Shown here piece by piece: positions 34,297-45,551 of a stretch of 64,000 nucleotides of DNA. Position 1 is the stretch's first letter, and each line of letters begins with the position of its first letter. Source of the DNA: Gymnopilus junonius (Eukaryota > Basidiomycota > Agaricomycetes > Agaricales > Galerinaceae); assembly GCA_015501075.1 (NCBI GenBank), contig JADNYJ010000007.1, forward strand, positions 1 through 64,000, in the 5' to 3' direction. The notes under the pieces were generated by a model. That model did not search any database. It saw only the letters and a program-made list of their open reading frames with translations, and was not told where the DNA came from. The translations under genes were made by a program, and so were the position numbers.

Positions 34297-36140
34297 TCAC
34301 TCTCGTCCAGAACTCTCATCCAATGAAATTTCATGGGATTCATCTCCCTTATCATCCAGAATCATACTCCTTGCTATCCATTGGTGTGCAGCTTTCAAAG
34401 CTGCATCACGCGCAGGGTTAGCTGCCATGAAGTGAACCCAAAGTCCAGCTTCAGTTTGCCCTGCTAACATGAAGGCATCCTTTGTAGCCAAGGAAGCCCG
34501 TTTCCAGTGATCCTGGTGGTCATAGAATGTGGAACTCCTGAAAGGGAGGACAAAGTGCTGCTTAAAGATCACTTGGACTGTCTCTTTGTGGTCCGAGCTC
34601 TCAATTTCCTGCAGGCAATTGGCGATGTCAATGGCATGAAAGTCTGCTGGCCATGATTTGGGCCCAGTTTTCACCCTGCAAGTAGATGGGCATCATGTTG
34701 AAGAGGAAGGTTGGGGCTGGGGATGTTCACTTTCCCCAGGTATGCATGTCGGTTTCAGCAACAGGAGTGGCTGAAGGTATGGCATGACTCTCATTGGACA
34801 TGTTGGCATGTTGTCAAGATCCATGCATGGTCATTTGTTAGGGGTGGTGGGAGACCTGTCGACGTCATACTCATGCCTGTTCTTCAGGAAGGGGCAGGTG
34901 ACTGAGAGATTTCGCGTTCAATCATTCTTCATCTGATGTAGGCACATTCCCCAGTGAGGTTTGTCCTGATGTTGGGGGATGTGACAATCGAAGATGAAAT
35001 GAGATTGGTGAAATCTTTGCATTGACAAACATCTGACGCCTTGATAAATACCTGCGGCGACACAGTGATGTCAATGACATGGCCAATTTTGACTGTTGTC
35101 CAGTGGCCCAGAGTTTTGTGAAAGATATCGAAGGTATTTTCAGGGGCAAGTGATAGCCCAGCTTGGCAGAGAATGGCCTCATTCAAAATGAAGAGGGGCC
35201 AGACAAAGCCTTCCTGAACCTCAAAGGCCTTCAGTTCAACATTATCCTGCAGTGATATCATGAGCATGTATAAGGTTATGGTGGGAGGGAGACTCACATT
35301 CAGAAAAGTGTACACAAGAACTGTGTGTTTTGCTCTCTCCCTACTCTGAATCTGAAGGGCGTCCTTTTGACTTCTTCTTTCCCACTGCTGTTGTGCCTCA
35401 GCCATCTGCTCGGTAAAGATATCCATCATGTGAGAAGAGAATACGGGTGCAGTATGCCTTGTAGCCAATGGAGGAGGTGGTAACACCTCAATACCTGATA
35501 AGGCAGGATCAATGGCAAAATGTGGGGAATGAGGAAGAGGTTCAGGTGTAGACCATAGTTGCGTAGACAAGGTGGGAAGTGGTGGCAGCAGTAGCATGAA
35601 TGCAGGGCTTGTCTGAAGAGAAAATGGTGGCAGCGGTAACATTCTGTTGGACAATAAAGCTTGACGGGGTCGAACGACCTTGTGTGCCACCTGAGGGCAA
35701 CCGGCATCAGCCTCGATGCAGTGGGCCTTGCACATCTGACTTGTGCATCCCTTGCGGATTCACGTTGAGCGGCACCCAGTTGCTCTGCATGTAAGGGGTG
35801 CACCCTGTGTGATAGCACTCCTTGAGGCGGGGTTCATCGGCATGGGTCTAAAGTCTTGATTGGAAGGTCCCAGTATAGGCAGCAAAGGTGATTGTGGCTG
35901 GTCGGAGTGCCAGTGCCAGAAATCACAGGTTGTTGAGGTGAAGGGGTTCATTTCCTGGCACTGGAAAGAAATGATGTCTTAAATCATTGATGAATCATCG
36001 CAAACACAAAAGAGGTTCACCTTTGCCAGCCAATGACCCTGTTTGCCTTCCTCATCTGTCAGGACTTCCTGGTACTCAACCCGACGGTTACAAGTAGAGC
36101 AGTTGGTCACTAAAGATTCCCCCACCATCCTGGTCTATCA
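34297..36140 (-). pseudogene. multicopy agaric protein with cysteine cluster, decayed
   Basis: Reading leftward, the gene has a Cys/His cluster near 35.68-35.80 kb (CRATGC...KGCTSQMCKAHC...AGC) interrupted by TGA at 35760-35762 where an Arg is likely. A Pro-rich linker follows, then RRSQKDALQIQSRERAKHTV, LKAFEVQEGFVWPLFILNE, GHWTTVKIGHVIDI and ISSSIVTSPNIRTNL (35.3-34.95). A further segment at 34297-34674 has WPADFHAIDIANCLQEI and LPFRSSTFYDHQDHW. Both halves resemble proteins present in many copies in agaric genomes, but I cannot name the family or prove that the halves belong to one gene. The function is unknown. Confidence 0.5.
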
Positions 36141-36700
36141 AAGAAAGAGGGCGGCGAAGAGAGATAAAGTGGTGGCATAGAAAGGTGAGCATGTTGGTAA
36201 CTGTCAGGCAAGGCGTTAGATATTAGAGTCAGATGACAAAGCTAGGAAAGAACCTACCAAGGAAGAATAGAATGGATAGCACATACGGTGTTGGATGCAC
36301 AGAATGGTGATAGACAATGGGTGTAGTGATGTTGAAGATGCGACAAGCAGCATGAGTGAACGTGAGTGGGATTGTAAGAACTTGTGATCATGTCAAGTCA
36401 CGACTGCTGCCATGCCGGAGTCTGCCCCATGGGCGGTGGGTCGGAATCTCGAATTATGGAACTCATTGACACAGGCCATGACTCAGCCTCCCCAGCTGGC
36501 AGTGATGAATTCACAAAGCAAGTGATGTGATATAAAACTGGATATATAAGTAAATTAGTCTGTTCCTAAATGCGCCACCTTGATGGGTGTAAAAACTGAG
36601 CAGTCATGTGAATTCCCATGACCACAGTGCGTCTTTAATTAGTACCCTCCTTAATGAATTATATACATGTTTTGTCATCTGTTTCATACACTCCATGACT
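36141..36700. other. relic spacer
   Basis: No motif or repeat end was recognised between the cysteine-cluster relic and the helicase fragment. Confidence 0.35.
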
Positions 36701-36877
36701 GACAAGACTTCAGAAAAACCTTTCAAATTTAACACTCCAGAAAGAAGGAATATCTGTCATGAAATTTTGAAGAAATGTCTTCCCTTTGGCCCTCATGACT
36801 ATCTACTCTTAGGGGTCACAACTATACTTGACCATACAGATTTCCTGGGTGTATCTGCTACAGGATCTGGAAAGTAA
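36692..36877 (+). pseudogene. N-terminal fragment of a RecQ-type DEAD helicase
   Basis: The frame MTDKTSEKPFKFNTPERR...LKKCLPFGPHDYLLLGVTTIL ends at the Walker A motif GVSATGSGK. A GTAAGC follows directly and could be a donor site, but no continuation with helicase motifs Ia-VI is seen. DEAD/RecQ-like helicases of this kind are amplified together with transposons in agarics. This copy keeps only the nucleotide-binding start and cannot be functional. Confidence 0.6.
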
Positions 36878-37061
36878 GCTTATATTTACATGGTCCTTCA
36901 TGTAATACAGGGGATCAAGGAACATGGACAGAAGAGTTTTTCTTTGAAAGTGATACATGAAGTTCACCGTCAGTCCCAATTGTGCACTCCACCTCTTGAA
37001 CCAATCTTTCAGCCACTAATCGAATCACAAACAAAGAAAGCATGGGCCAAATGGGTTGAAT

Positions 37062-37634
37062 CTAGACATAGGGGACCATTGATGAGAACATGAGATCAGA
37101 AGTACACTGTAGTTGGCCATAAGGATGCTTGTACCAGTTTTCTACAATCTTTGAAGGTGGATAATTGCCATGACCATTGAAGAAATGCTGCATAGTTGCA
37201 GACATTTGTCTTTGGGTCATAGAATCCCATGGGAGGTGAGAGAGAAGGGAATTTTGATCATGAATTGAAGAAAGGGGGGTTTTGTCCTCGGGAAATGGTG
37301 TTGACATATACCATAGGAGTTCGCCGTAACTCCAATCAAGCTCATGCTTCAGAAAGCTAAAAAATAAGCCTAATTTCTGAGTCACAGTCAGTTCCAGTGT
37401 TGCCTCTGTCTTCTTCTTACATGATTTTTGGGATGCATTTTCTTTATCCTTCTTCCTTTTCATGGAACTGGCTTGAGATGGAGCCACAGGAGTTGCAGGA
37501 TATGCGAGAGGTGTTGTCAGAGAAGTAGGATATGTAGTAAAGTTGCCTCCAGAGATGCTGCCAGGGTTCCAAAGAGGGGTGTGTTTGTAACTAGGTGTAT
37601 AAACCATCTTGGACGGCATCTGAAAGCTGTCCAT
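37062..37634 (-). pseudogene. multicopy agaric transposon-associated protein, truncated
   Basis: The 190-residue frame has a Pro/Thr-rich start, a basic KRKKDKENASQKSCKKK patch (possible nuclear signal) and the family-like block TVTQKLGLFFSFLKHELDWS...SKIVENWYKHPYGQ...MFSSMVPYV. Longer relatives continue after the TVPYT-like motif; here a stop follows at once. It is therefore a 3'-truncated copy, or its next exon is lost. The role is unknown. Confidence 0.45.
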
Positions 37635-38155
37635 TGAGCTCGCATGCTATCTTAAGGTCTCAGAACATGGGAGATTGAGTTATTTCCATTGTTGATTAAT
37701 GACACGCGTCGCGTTCCTTGTATCACATGATGAGAAATGAACAAAAAATGGGACTGTGGGAAGGAAAAGACGTGAGAAAAGTTTTACACTGATGTGGTGG
37801 GCGTGTTTACTAGCAGACTCCATAGGGAGGTGATCGACTTATCATTTACCAGCTATCGGAGTCTGCAAGGGAGACTATAAGTAAATGGAGTCTAAGTGCT
37901 TTCAGCCCAGTCTTCAACTGCCTGTAATTCTGCATTTCTCGACAGTATTTTACATCCATGTATTCTTATATTCACGTTATCACCATCTTAACTTGTTTTA
38001 GTGGGCCACTGCTTCGCATGGCAGGACAATGCTTTTCCTACTTCACAAATAGTATTAGACCATCTATATATGATAATAGGTAAAATTTAAATATATGCCC
38101 TTCAGAATAAAATAGAATGCACCTTGAACAGCAAATCCGATAGTACCTTGGCACA
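37635..38155. other. spacer, nothing recognised
   Basis: There is no coding signal or repeat end. The composition is still CpG-poor. Confidence 0.35.
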
Positions 38156-38998
38156 GATATTAGATTATATAAGCGGCGGAGGAATGCTGCTGATATAATC
38201 ACACACCCAGCTCCAGATACTAATAATAAGTCAAATCTAAATATAGCTGCCTTTTGCCACACACTGCTGGCACATGAGGCATTTGTTGAAGTTCATATTG
38301 CATTAACTGATGCTAACTGCAAAATATACTAACCATTGTAACCATAAACCACAGTCTGGTTAGCAGTTAGTCCAAATTTTAGAATTTTTGTAACTGCTTA
38401 AAACTGGTCTTAACCAGTTAGGACCAGTCATAAAATTCTGAAATTTTGCATGATTATACCCACATATTATAGCTTTTGAACGACCCAGAAAACGTAAAAT
38501 TTGGTTGAGAATTAAGAAAGTTATAGCAATACTCGCAAAAATTGTTGAATCTGCTCTAATTTTATCATTTCTCAACCGTTTGTGATGTTCTTGAGCTCGT
38601 TTTGACCGTAAAAATTGTGATTCATTTAGTTTACACTATGAGACAATTATTTATGCCAAAAAAACTGGTTATAACTGGTTGATAACTGGTTATAACTGTA
38701 ACCAGTTAAAACCAGTTATATAACTGCAAATAACTGCACAAGACTGATCAAGACCAGGTAGTTGCAGTCTGGTCCAGTTATTTAGACATTTCTAATTTTA
38801 CCTAACTGGTCTCGGTCTCGGTTAGGGTCCTCGGGCACCCAAAAACTGGACCAGACCAGACTTTCAAACATTAATTCCAGTGGCCCTGTAACTTATTATA
38901 TTATATAAGCAGCGGAGGGATGCCGCTTATATCAGCAGATAAGATGCAGCATTTAAAAATAATCTGAATCTAAATATAACTGCCTTGCACTAGGGCTC
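38156..38998. repeat. direct repeat pair flanking an AACTGGTT-rich array
   Basis: Two direct copies of about 100 bp (38160-38265 and 38900-38995) share TTATATAAGC(A/G)GCGGAGG, then ATGC(C/T)GCT, and later a TCTAAATATA block followed by CTGCCTT. Between them lies an AT-rich stretch with many units of ATAACTGGTT/AACCAGTTAT in both orientations (38395-38730), able to form hairpins. It resembles a low-complexity insertion or a decayed element between duplicated flanks. Confidence 0.55.
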
Positions 38999-39557
38999 CA
39001 TTCACAGCCATCTTCCAAAAACATATTTCCATCAAACAAGCCCATTAATATTTATACATACAAAACAAGTTTCACAGCAGTAAAATTTAACAACAAACAG
39101 AGAATACTGCCATGACAAGAACCAATGGTTTGTTGAAGAAAAAGAACATGGCAGAAGAATATGCCGGATAAAGCCGGACAAGCACGCCATCGGCTTGACT
39201 GCAGAGCCGGACCAAGCCAAACAAGCACACCATTGTCCTGATTGCAGACATGTTGAGATGCTGTGGGATCACAGAGCGTTACAAGAACGTCCTCTAAAAG
39301 AACGATGTTTTACTTACGTAAAAGCATCGTAATTGGTTTTTAGGTCGCAATATCTTTAGTGGCATCCTCCATCTTACCAGGGCAACCCCGCATAGTTCTT
39401 GGCTATTTGAGTGTTAGTCAACAAGACTGTTCGAAAGAAGGGATTTTGATCAAGAAAGGTGTTAACGACTGCTCTTGCCGCCTGGTCTTTTTCAGGGTAC
39501 CTCAAGTACAGTACATGACAGATAGACATAAAAGCTGCGAAGATAATTCTTCTCCAC
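38999..39557. other. boundary zone between the CpG-poor and CpG-rich compartments
   Basis: The last 300 bp before the Hsp70-like gene change from AT-rich relic sequence to CpG-rich sequence; from about 39280 CG dinucleotides are frequent. Open frames here are short and unconvincing. Confidence 0.4.
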
Positions 39558-40685
39558 CTATGAAGCTGGAAGCTTGCCCAAGGCGATCTCGTTTGCAGGA
39601 TTGCAGGAAAATGGTTCAGCCGCTCGATACGATGGGCTTTGATAAGGGTCAGGGATTTGCACCAGCGTTTTACGAGTCTCCTTTGTTTTCTCCGTGCCTT
39701 CAAAAACCTCAATAGAATTTCCCCATCCCTCCGAAAGGGAGACTGAGACTGTGATGATCGTCTCTCCCTTAGGCCTTGGTCGCAGACCGTCTAGGATGAT
39801 CTCAGCGAAGACGTACTTGTCTTCCGGACGGGCAGTATGGTTTCCGAGAACGATCTCAGCGACGACACTAGTTTGATTGTCCTCAACTGTCGTGAATGTA
39901 ACATTTCGCCCAGCTGGGAGAAGTGCGCTGCGGTAAATGATGGTTGCCGCTGTACCGTCAGCAAGAACGACAGAAATAGGGCTGGAGACATGTAGGTGCC
40001 CATATCATCCTCTTCTTCGCGCAATTGTTGCACGTTGGTAAAAGCGTAAGCTGCAGCATACCGAGTGATATCGACGCCTGTAACAGAAATAATGGCGCTG
40101 GTTGGCTGGAATTTGGTTTGCAAAATGTTTTGAATAGCGTCTGAAGGGTTGAAGATGACAACTTGAGCAGGGCTCTGGTGGGTTTCTGCCCATTTGGAGA
40201 GGCGGGCAACAAAATCCTCTACTGGTGCAGAGAAATTGAGACCCTCCACGTAAAGTGGGACCCGGACGCGTTCTCCGCCTTCGGAGCGTACTTTGAACAA
40301 TTGAGCACACGCCGTAGCTGTGGTAATTTCAATGAAGAGTAAGATGGCATCGGGGCTAAGTCTTCGACCTTCAAGGCAGCCAGATATGCATCAATATAAT
40401 CCACCGTGGCAACGCGAGTAGCAAACCCTGCAGATGTTGCTTTGTTGAGTATATCATACTTTGTTCCAGCACCAGCTGTGTAGAAAGCGCGAAGACGGCG
40501 ACCTCTAAACCAGCATGTTTTTTGGCGTGAGACTCAAAAGTTGGCAAAAGCGAGTCCGAATTCGGAGAAGTGGGATCGACATGTTCGAACGTGTAAGCAT
40601 CTTTGCTCTGAATCTGGCCATTGTTGGCAGAGACAATGGCAGTGTCTATGCCGGTGCGTGAAAGGGAAAGAACTGTGAGAGCCAT
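39558..40685 (-). CDS. Hsp70-like protein, divergent
   Basis: Read leftward from the ATG at 40685 (MALTVLSLSRTGIDTAIVSANNG), the protein passes FYTAGAGTKYDILNKATSAGF and DAILLFIEITTATACAQLFK. It then enters segments typical of the end of an Hsp70 nucleotide-binding domain (VVIFNPSDAIQNIL; VDITRYAAAYAFTNV) and the start of the substrate-binding domain (PISVVLADGT; NVTFTTVEDNQTSVVAEI; LDGLRPRPKGETIITVSVS). It ends at 39558. The usual N-terminal GIDLGTT loop is not seen, so ATP binding is uncertain or an upstream exon is missing; an alternative start upstream would add a hydrophobic segment (CSIIIGLGALAIYC near 40750). Two single-base deletions are needed to keep the frame, at the A3 run 40484-40486 and the G4 run 40352-40355. 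They look like sequencing errors. Confidence 0.55.
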
Positions 40686-40893
40686 GGAGAATAACTAGAA
40701 AGGTATAAAGAGCAATAAATAGCGAGTGCTCCTAATCCGATAATGATAGAACATCTCGACATGGAAAATCGATGAAACAAAATGAAGCAAGGGCGAGGGT
40801 CCACGCGAAAGCAACGCGAAAGATATATTTTCGCGTTCAAGTTGACGATTATACCGATGGCTGCTGACGTAATGGCATATCATCTTTCCAACC

Positions 40894-41583
40894 ATGACCC
40901 CTTTGCTTTTCTCGACCTTTGAGGTTACAAGCCAGGCATTCTACCGTGCTTCGCTTTCTTATGCCATTGTTAATCTCAAGCCCATAGTTCCTGGCCGTAA
41001 GTCAAGAGCATCGCAGACCAACCACTTTGCTACATTTTTCTGTCAGATGTACTCGTTGTACCCAACAGACCCGTCTCGCGATTGGCAGATCTCGATGGTG
41101 CTTTCCATTTCTTTTGCAGCGTGTAGCCCATTCATGACTCCGTTCTAGACAAAGAGCTCGCCTGTCTGATGCGTTCTATCAGGCGCGTCGGGAGTGTCAT
41201 TGAAAAGGTTTATGGTGGCGATTCCTTAACAGTTGCTTGTCAGGTTCTTCTGTCCGGTTTCAATTCAGTGATCATTCAAGGACTTGACAAACTTTTATGG
41301 CTAGGATGGCAAGGCAGCTGGACAGTCTGTACCACATGTGCACTTTCACATACTCCCTCGAAAGTACCAAGGGGATCCATTTGCGGGAAGAAACGATGAA
41401 ATTTATCCTGTGTTGGAGGCTAACGAAGCCAAATTATCTTCCGATCTCCGGGACGCTTCAGCTGTCGCCCACCAGCACTTGAAGGTCGATGCAGATGAAG
41501 AGAGAATTCCCCGCACAGCCCAGGAAATGGAAGAAGAGGCTAGTCATCTCAGAACTTTTTTCGATGTCTCCGAATCGCAATGA
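40894..41583 (+). CDS. bis(5'-adenosyl)-triphosphatase, FHIT/HNT2-type HIT protein
   Basis: Four exons (40894-40996, 41047-41097, 41149-41243, 41305-41583) give an uninterrupted 175-residue protein. It begins TPLLFSTFEVTSQAFYR, has the conserved PGHVLVVPNRPVSRLADLD after the first intron and GGDSLTVACQDGKAAGQSVP before the HIT triad PHVHFHILPR. The middle His of the triad is the nucleophile in the family. FHIT enzymes cleave diadenosine triphosphate to AMP and ADP in the cytosol. All introns are about 50-60 bp with GT...AG ends. It lies divergent to the Hsp70-like gene (208 bp between starts) and convergent with the F-box gene (90 bp). No indels were found. Confidence 0.95.
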
Positions 41584-41673
41584 CTCTACATATACTTCGT
41601 CAATATATACAATTGATTGACAATTCACAAAACTAAGGAGCGACCGCGAATGCAAGAATATTATCAATCACAT

Positions 41674-42908
41674 CTAGATACGGGTCTCATCTGGGAATTC
41701 TAATACCCTTCCATTCTGCCATACTTTATTACGCATCGGAGCAAAACGACGGTGACCAAGAATGGGCTTCCAATTTCCATAGAGGATTATGCGTCGGAGA
41801 CCAGGAAACTTCGGACCGGAAAGGACTTCAAAATGGCTTTCTATCAAGCCCCATACTGAATCCCCATTTGATAGGAGGCCATTAACTTCTGCATGAAGAC
41901 CAACGACGGAAACGCTTGGGTGAACCTGCATTGTCTGGGGGCCAAGGTGAAAAAGAAATAAAAATTCAATTGTTGCAGATTGGGACAGCCATTGAGGCAT
42001 GGCGACAGGTAGTCGTTCATGTAGAAGAGGACATGTTTCCCAAATTCTACAACCTCGAGCTGCTGGCCAAATTTCTCCCAAATATCGTCGAGGCTGCCTC
42101 TGACTGGTGGTGAATCCAGTATAAGGTGCGTCAAGGAGGGAAGGATCCACCGGGAAAGAATTTGGTGTAAGAGCATCCCGTTCCTGATGTTCAAACGAAA
42201 GATGTGGAGGTTCGGAAGCAAAATTAGTTCTGACTGTTTTCCAGCCAGAATAACGAAGCCAGCCCCCATCACTCCACCCACGAAGAGATACCGCAAGTTG
42301 GGAGCACCGCGAAGAACGGCAACAAGAGAGTTGATACCTCCTGAGCGTTCCGCTTCGTTATGATGCCACCACTCGAGGCGTTGAAGTGAGGGTAGAGAAA
42401 CACCCACAGCTTCATAATCAAACCTGAGATTGCCAGCGGATTCGTCCAACGGTCGATGGAGCGTATGCAGGGATGAGCACAACTCTAGTATTTCAATGGA
42501 TTTCAGAGAGGGATGAGGACCTGGAACGGTACTATGGTACGGCAGAACCATACGGTGAACCTATTCATGATATTGGTTGAGCCCGCGCCTGGATGGACAG
42601 AACCGGAAACGAACCATGTCCCCATAGCGTCTCCCAGCGAAATTTCCCACAGACAGTGTCCTATGAAGATCATTGGTATTACGATTTATATGAACGTCTC
42701 TGTAAAGAGATTGCGCTATCCACGCTTGCCAGGTGCGGCAGACAAGGCAGAGCGTAGCTCTGACCTGCAAATTGGTGTCAAGGCCGCGCCCGCGGGGAAT
42801 CTGCTGAAATGGCGTAGATTCGTCCGTTCCAAAGTTAGGATTATATGTTGCCCAGTCGAATATTTCGAGCCAGATTTCAGGCGGAAGCAGTCTATCATGG
42901 TCCTGCAT
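41674..42908 (-). CDS. F-box/LRR protein
   Basis: The start MQDHDRLLPPEIWLEIFDWA (42908) is a clear F-box, followed by TLCLVCRTWQAWIAQSLYRDV. A TAG in the same frame near 42561 is removed if a 51-bp intron (42611 to 42561) is spliced, giving MVRF-VHRMVLPYHS, which fits the family's VxRxVLPY motif; the donor GTTTCC is weak. LRR-like repeats follow (LEWWHHNEAERSGGINSLVAV; CPNLQQLNFYFFF). At the G5 run 41937-41941 the frame must shift by one base to reach VHPSVSVVGLHAEVNGLLSN and the C-terminus VLEFPDETRI at 41674. In the family the F-box docks to Skp1 and the LRRs choose targets for ubiquitination. The shift is probably an assembly error. Confidence 0.75.
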
Positions 42909-43124
42909 CCCTCACCCCTACTGACAATATGCTGACAGAACTGAACTGAAAGTTAGTCGGACCGGCGTTTATAAGGCTTATCGCCCCTATTTTTAGCTCT
43001 TCACCCAATTTCACCAGTAATCTATAACATGTAATCCGTGGATACCAAAGGGTCTCTAATCAATTTATTTGGAAAATTTAGCACAAGTAACTAGAATTCC
43101 CTGCCCTTTGCAAAGATGACCCGT

Positions 43125-45550
43125 TTATTGCACAGATCCAAAACCCTGTGGGCAGTTTTGGAAGGCTATAGGTACTGAACCACTCCTCAAGTAACAGACC
43201 TTTGCAACTGCACACTGCCCGGTACAAGGAAGGGAGAGGATGGAGCTCTTGCCTTGGAAGGTATTGAATGTCTGTGAAATTATGATGTGATTCTCGAATA
43301 TATCAAACAGTCCAACATCAGTATACTAACCGTGACAAGGCTGGAATTCGCCTGCATCGCTAGAATCGCAGTTAGAGGTCAGTCATCATTTTTGACTCTA
43401 GCCTTAAAGTCAGTATCCAGTCTTTACCTTCAGTAACAAGATGCCCACCATGTAGCATTCAGCGGATCATTTGGGCCCCAGCCAGTGATGGTGGCCCCGT
43501 AAGTCTCTCGTGTGTTGTACTCATAGGCATAAGTTGGGCCAAGCTTTGTTTGCGAATCAAGGGCATGAAAAGAGTTTGACGTCTGAATCTCCATCTACAT
43601 TGGAAAGTATCAGCCAAAGGTCGGAAAAGACGCAAGGTCGGCTAACGTATGAGCATCCAAAATATCAAAAGTCTGATGACATGCAGAAATTAGACGTGTA
43701 AAAGGACATTTGAAAGAGTTGATGGGCTTACGGCTGAGTCAACTTCATATACTCGGAAGCCAGAATTGAGGTTTGTTAGCGGTGTAATGGACGGGGCAAT
43801 CTAGATATAAGCTCATTCAAAGGGTATTATATTTTAATAATTATAAGAAACACATACCCAAGAGACTGCCAGGGCAGTGTCTGCAGATTGTACAGTGGCA
43901 TTGTTTGCATAAAATATCTATGAACAACATTATTAGATCAAGAAAGTTTAGGACAGGAGTAGAAAGTCACGAACATTAAGCTGGTCTTCATGAGTGCTGT
44001 GATTTACCTTAGCCAGGAACAAGGATAGTACTTGAAAGTATTATCTTACTGTCCAAAGAATATGTCTGAGAGCAATGTCAGAAGTATTAACATTTATTTT
44101 TCAAATCACACATACTTGCAATAACATGAGGACTGAAGCGGTCCACACTGGCAGCATAGTAGTCAATTTGAGTTATGGAATGGTATGGACCGGATCGTCT
44201 CACATTTGATAGACTAAAAGAGTAGATCGACTCCTAAGATTCTGCCGAAGTGGAGCGAGATATGAAATGGTGACATACACAAGTTAGTAGGATTCCTCAA
44301 GGGATTCGTTCCATCCCATCCGGAAAGCACATGCCCGAGGATCCAAACTAGATTTGAAATTCATCAGTTGGAGTCGATGGATAAAAGAAGAATTTCAAGA
44401 AGTTACCTCTATCACCGGCATCTTCTGCATCTTGCAATTCATCAGTGAGGAAGCGTAACATGCCCGATGTGTCAGGATAGTCATGTTAATGTAATTGAAG
44501 TAATTCGCTCTATCCTTTGATGTAAGGAAGGGATCATAAGCTTCGGAGTGGATGGCTCACTTATACCCTAAAAGCAAGAAATTAAAATTATGAAACTTAG
44601 ATTGTAATGCAGAACTCACAAAATCTGTATTCAAGGTGATGACGCGTAAGCCATCGACGCGCCTCACCATGTAGCTGCGTAATGAGAGCGAGCCAATTCC
44701 ACCGCGGACTCTGGAATCCAGTTCTCGTGTTGCCAGAGACCAGGCCACATGGTCGTAGTTCCTTGGAAAACATTGACGCCTTGATAAAAGACATGAGGAC
44801 GGTTTGTAAAATGGACGTACCAGCTGAATTGCTGTGCAAGTTCTCCTCCAAGCGAGTGAGGAGCATCTTGAGCTCTATAGAGGTCATGTGAATCTTAATA
44901 GAGAAACGGGATTATGCAACCTTACTGGTTATAGCTATCATGATTTCCGAGGCGGGGTACACAGGTCCGCTGCCAAGCATTCGTTTGAAGAGGTCGTACA
45001 GAATGGTCTTTGTCATACTGAGTGACCATTATGGAGTATCACGACGATAGCCTACCTCCGTGTATTCAATATAGGCCCTGTTAAGCTGTGGTGAATTGTT
45101 CGTTCTTCCCAATATTAGCGATAATGTACAGACCTCCCAAGTTGATTATCCGGATCATGCGAGACCAAGTCCCCTGTGTAAACTGTAAAAGCAAATCCAG
45201 TTCCTTTGGTCCCGGTGAGAGCTGGAACAGCCTCAAGTGCGGCCAAGGCCAACGAGATAGGGGTGTCGCTGTGAATATTGGTCAGAAAATACAGTAAGGA
45301 TCCTTCATGGGAACAGAGCCTCACCAAAGATACGCTCCATACCGAGGGGCAGGTGCTAAAATCTTATTTGGGCTCAAATTGTTATGGTTGTTGGCACGAC
45401 AGCATAAACCAGAAGTGCAATTAGCCTCTGCACCAGTTGCGTATCCTGAAAAGTTAACGAGACTATTATGAGACTGGATTCTCCACGGCCTTAGGAGACA
45501 TACGAGGATCTATGTGAAAATCTGAAAGGTGTAGGACTTTGAGTCTCTGT
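43125..45550 (-). CDS. acid sphingomyelinase-like phosphodiesterase, N-terminus missing
   Basis: From LKVLHLSDFHIDPRY at 45545 leftward, all metallophosphatase motifs of secreted acid sphingomyelinases are present: DFHID, TGDLVSHD, GNHDSYNQ, GHVLSGWDG and GHTHEDQLN. NSGFRVYEVDSA, GATITGWGPNDPLNATWW and a Cys-rich end at 43125 follow. Ten or more short introns were resolved by matching the family. Three single-base indels (near 44951, 44742 and 44674) must be corrected. The signal peptide and saposin-like domain that normally precede the first motif (about 170 residues) are not found: the left arm of the inverted repeat begins at 45552, just upstream of RQRLK. The enzyme would cleave sphingomyelin or related phosphodiesters outside the cell or in the vacuole, but this copy lacks its export signal. 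Confidence 0.8.
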
Positions 45551-45551
45551 C

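Noticed and set aside
42561..42611. In-frame stop proving the F-box gene dead
   Set aside because: A 51-bp intron removes the stop and restores a family motif, so the gene is kept as coding.
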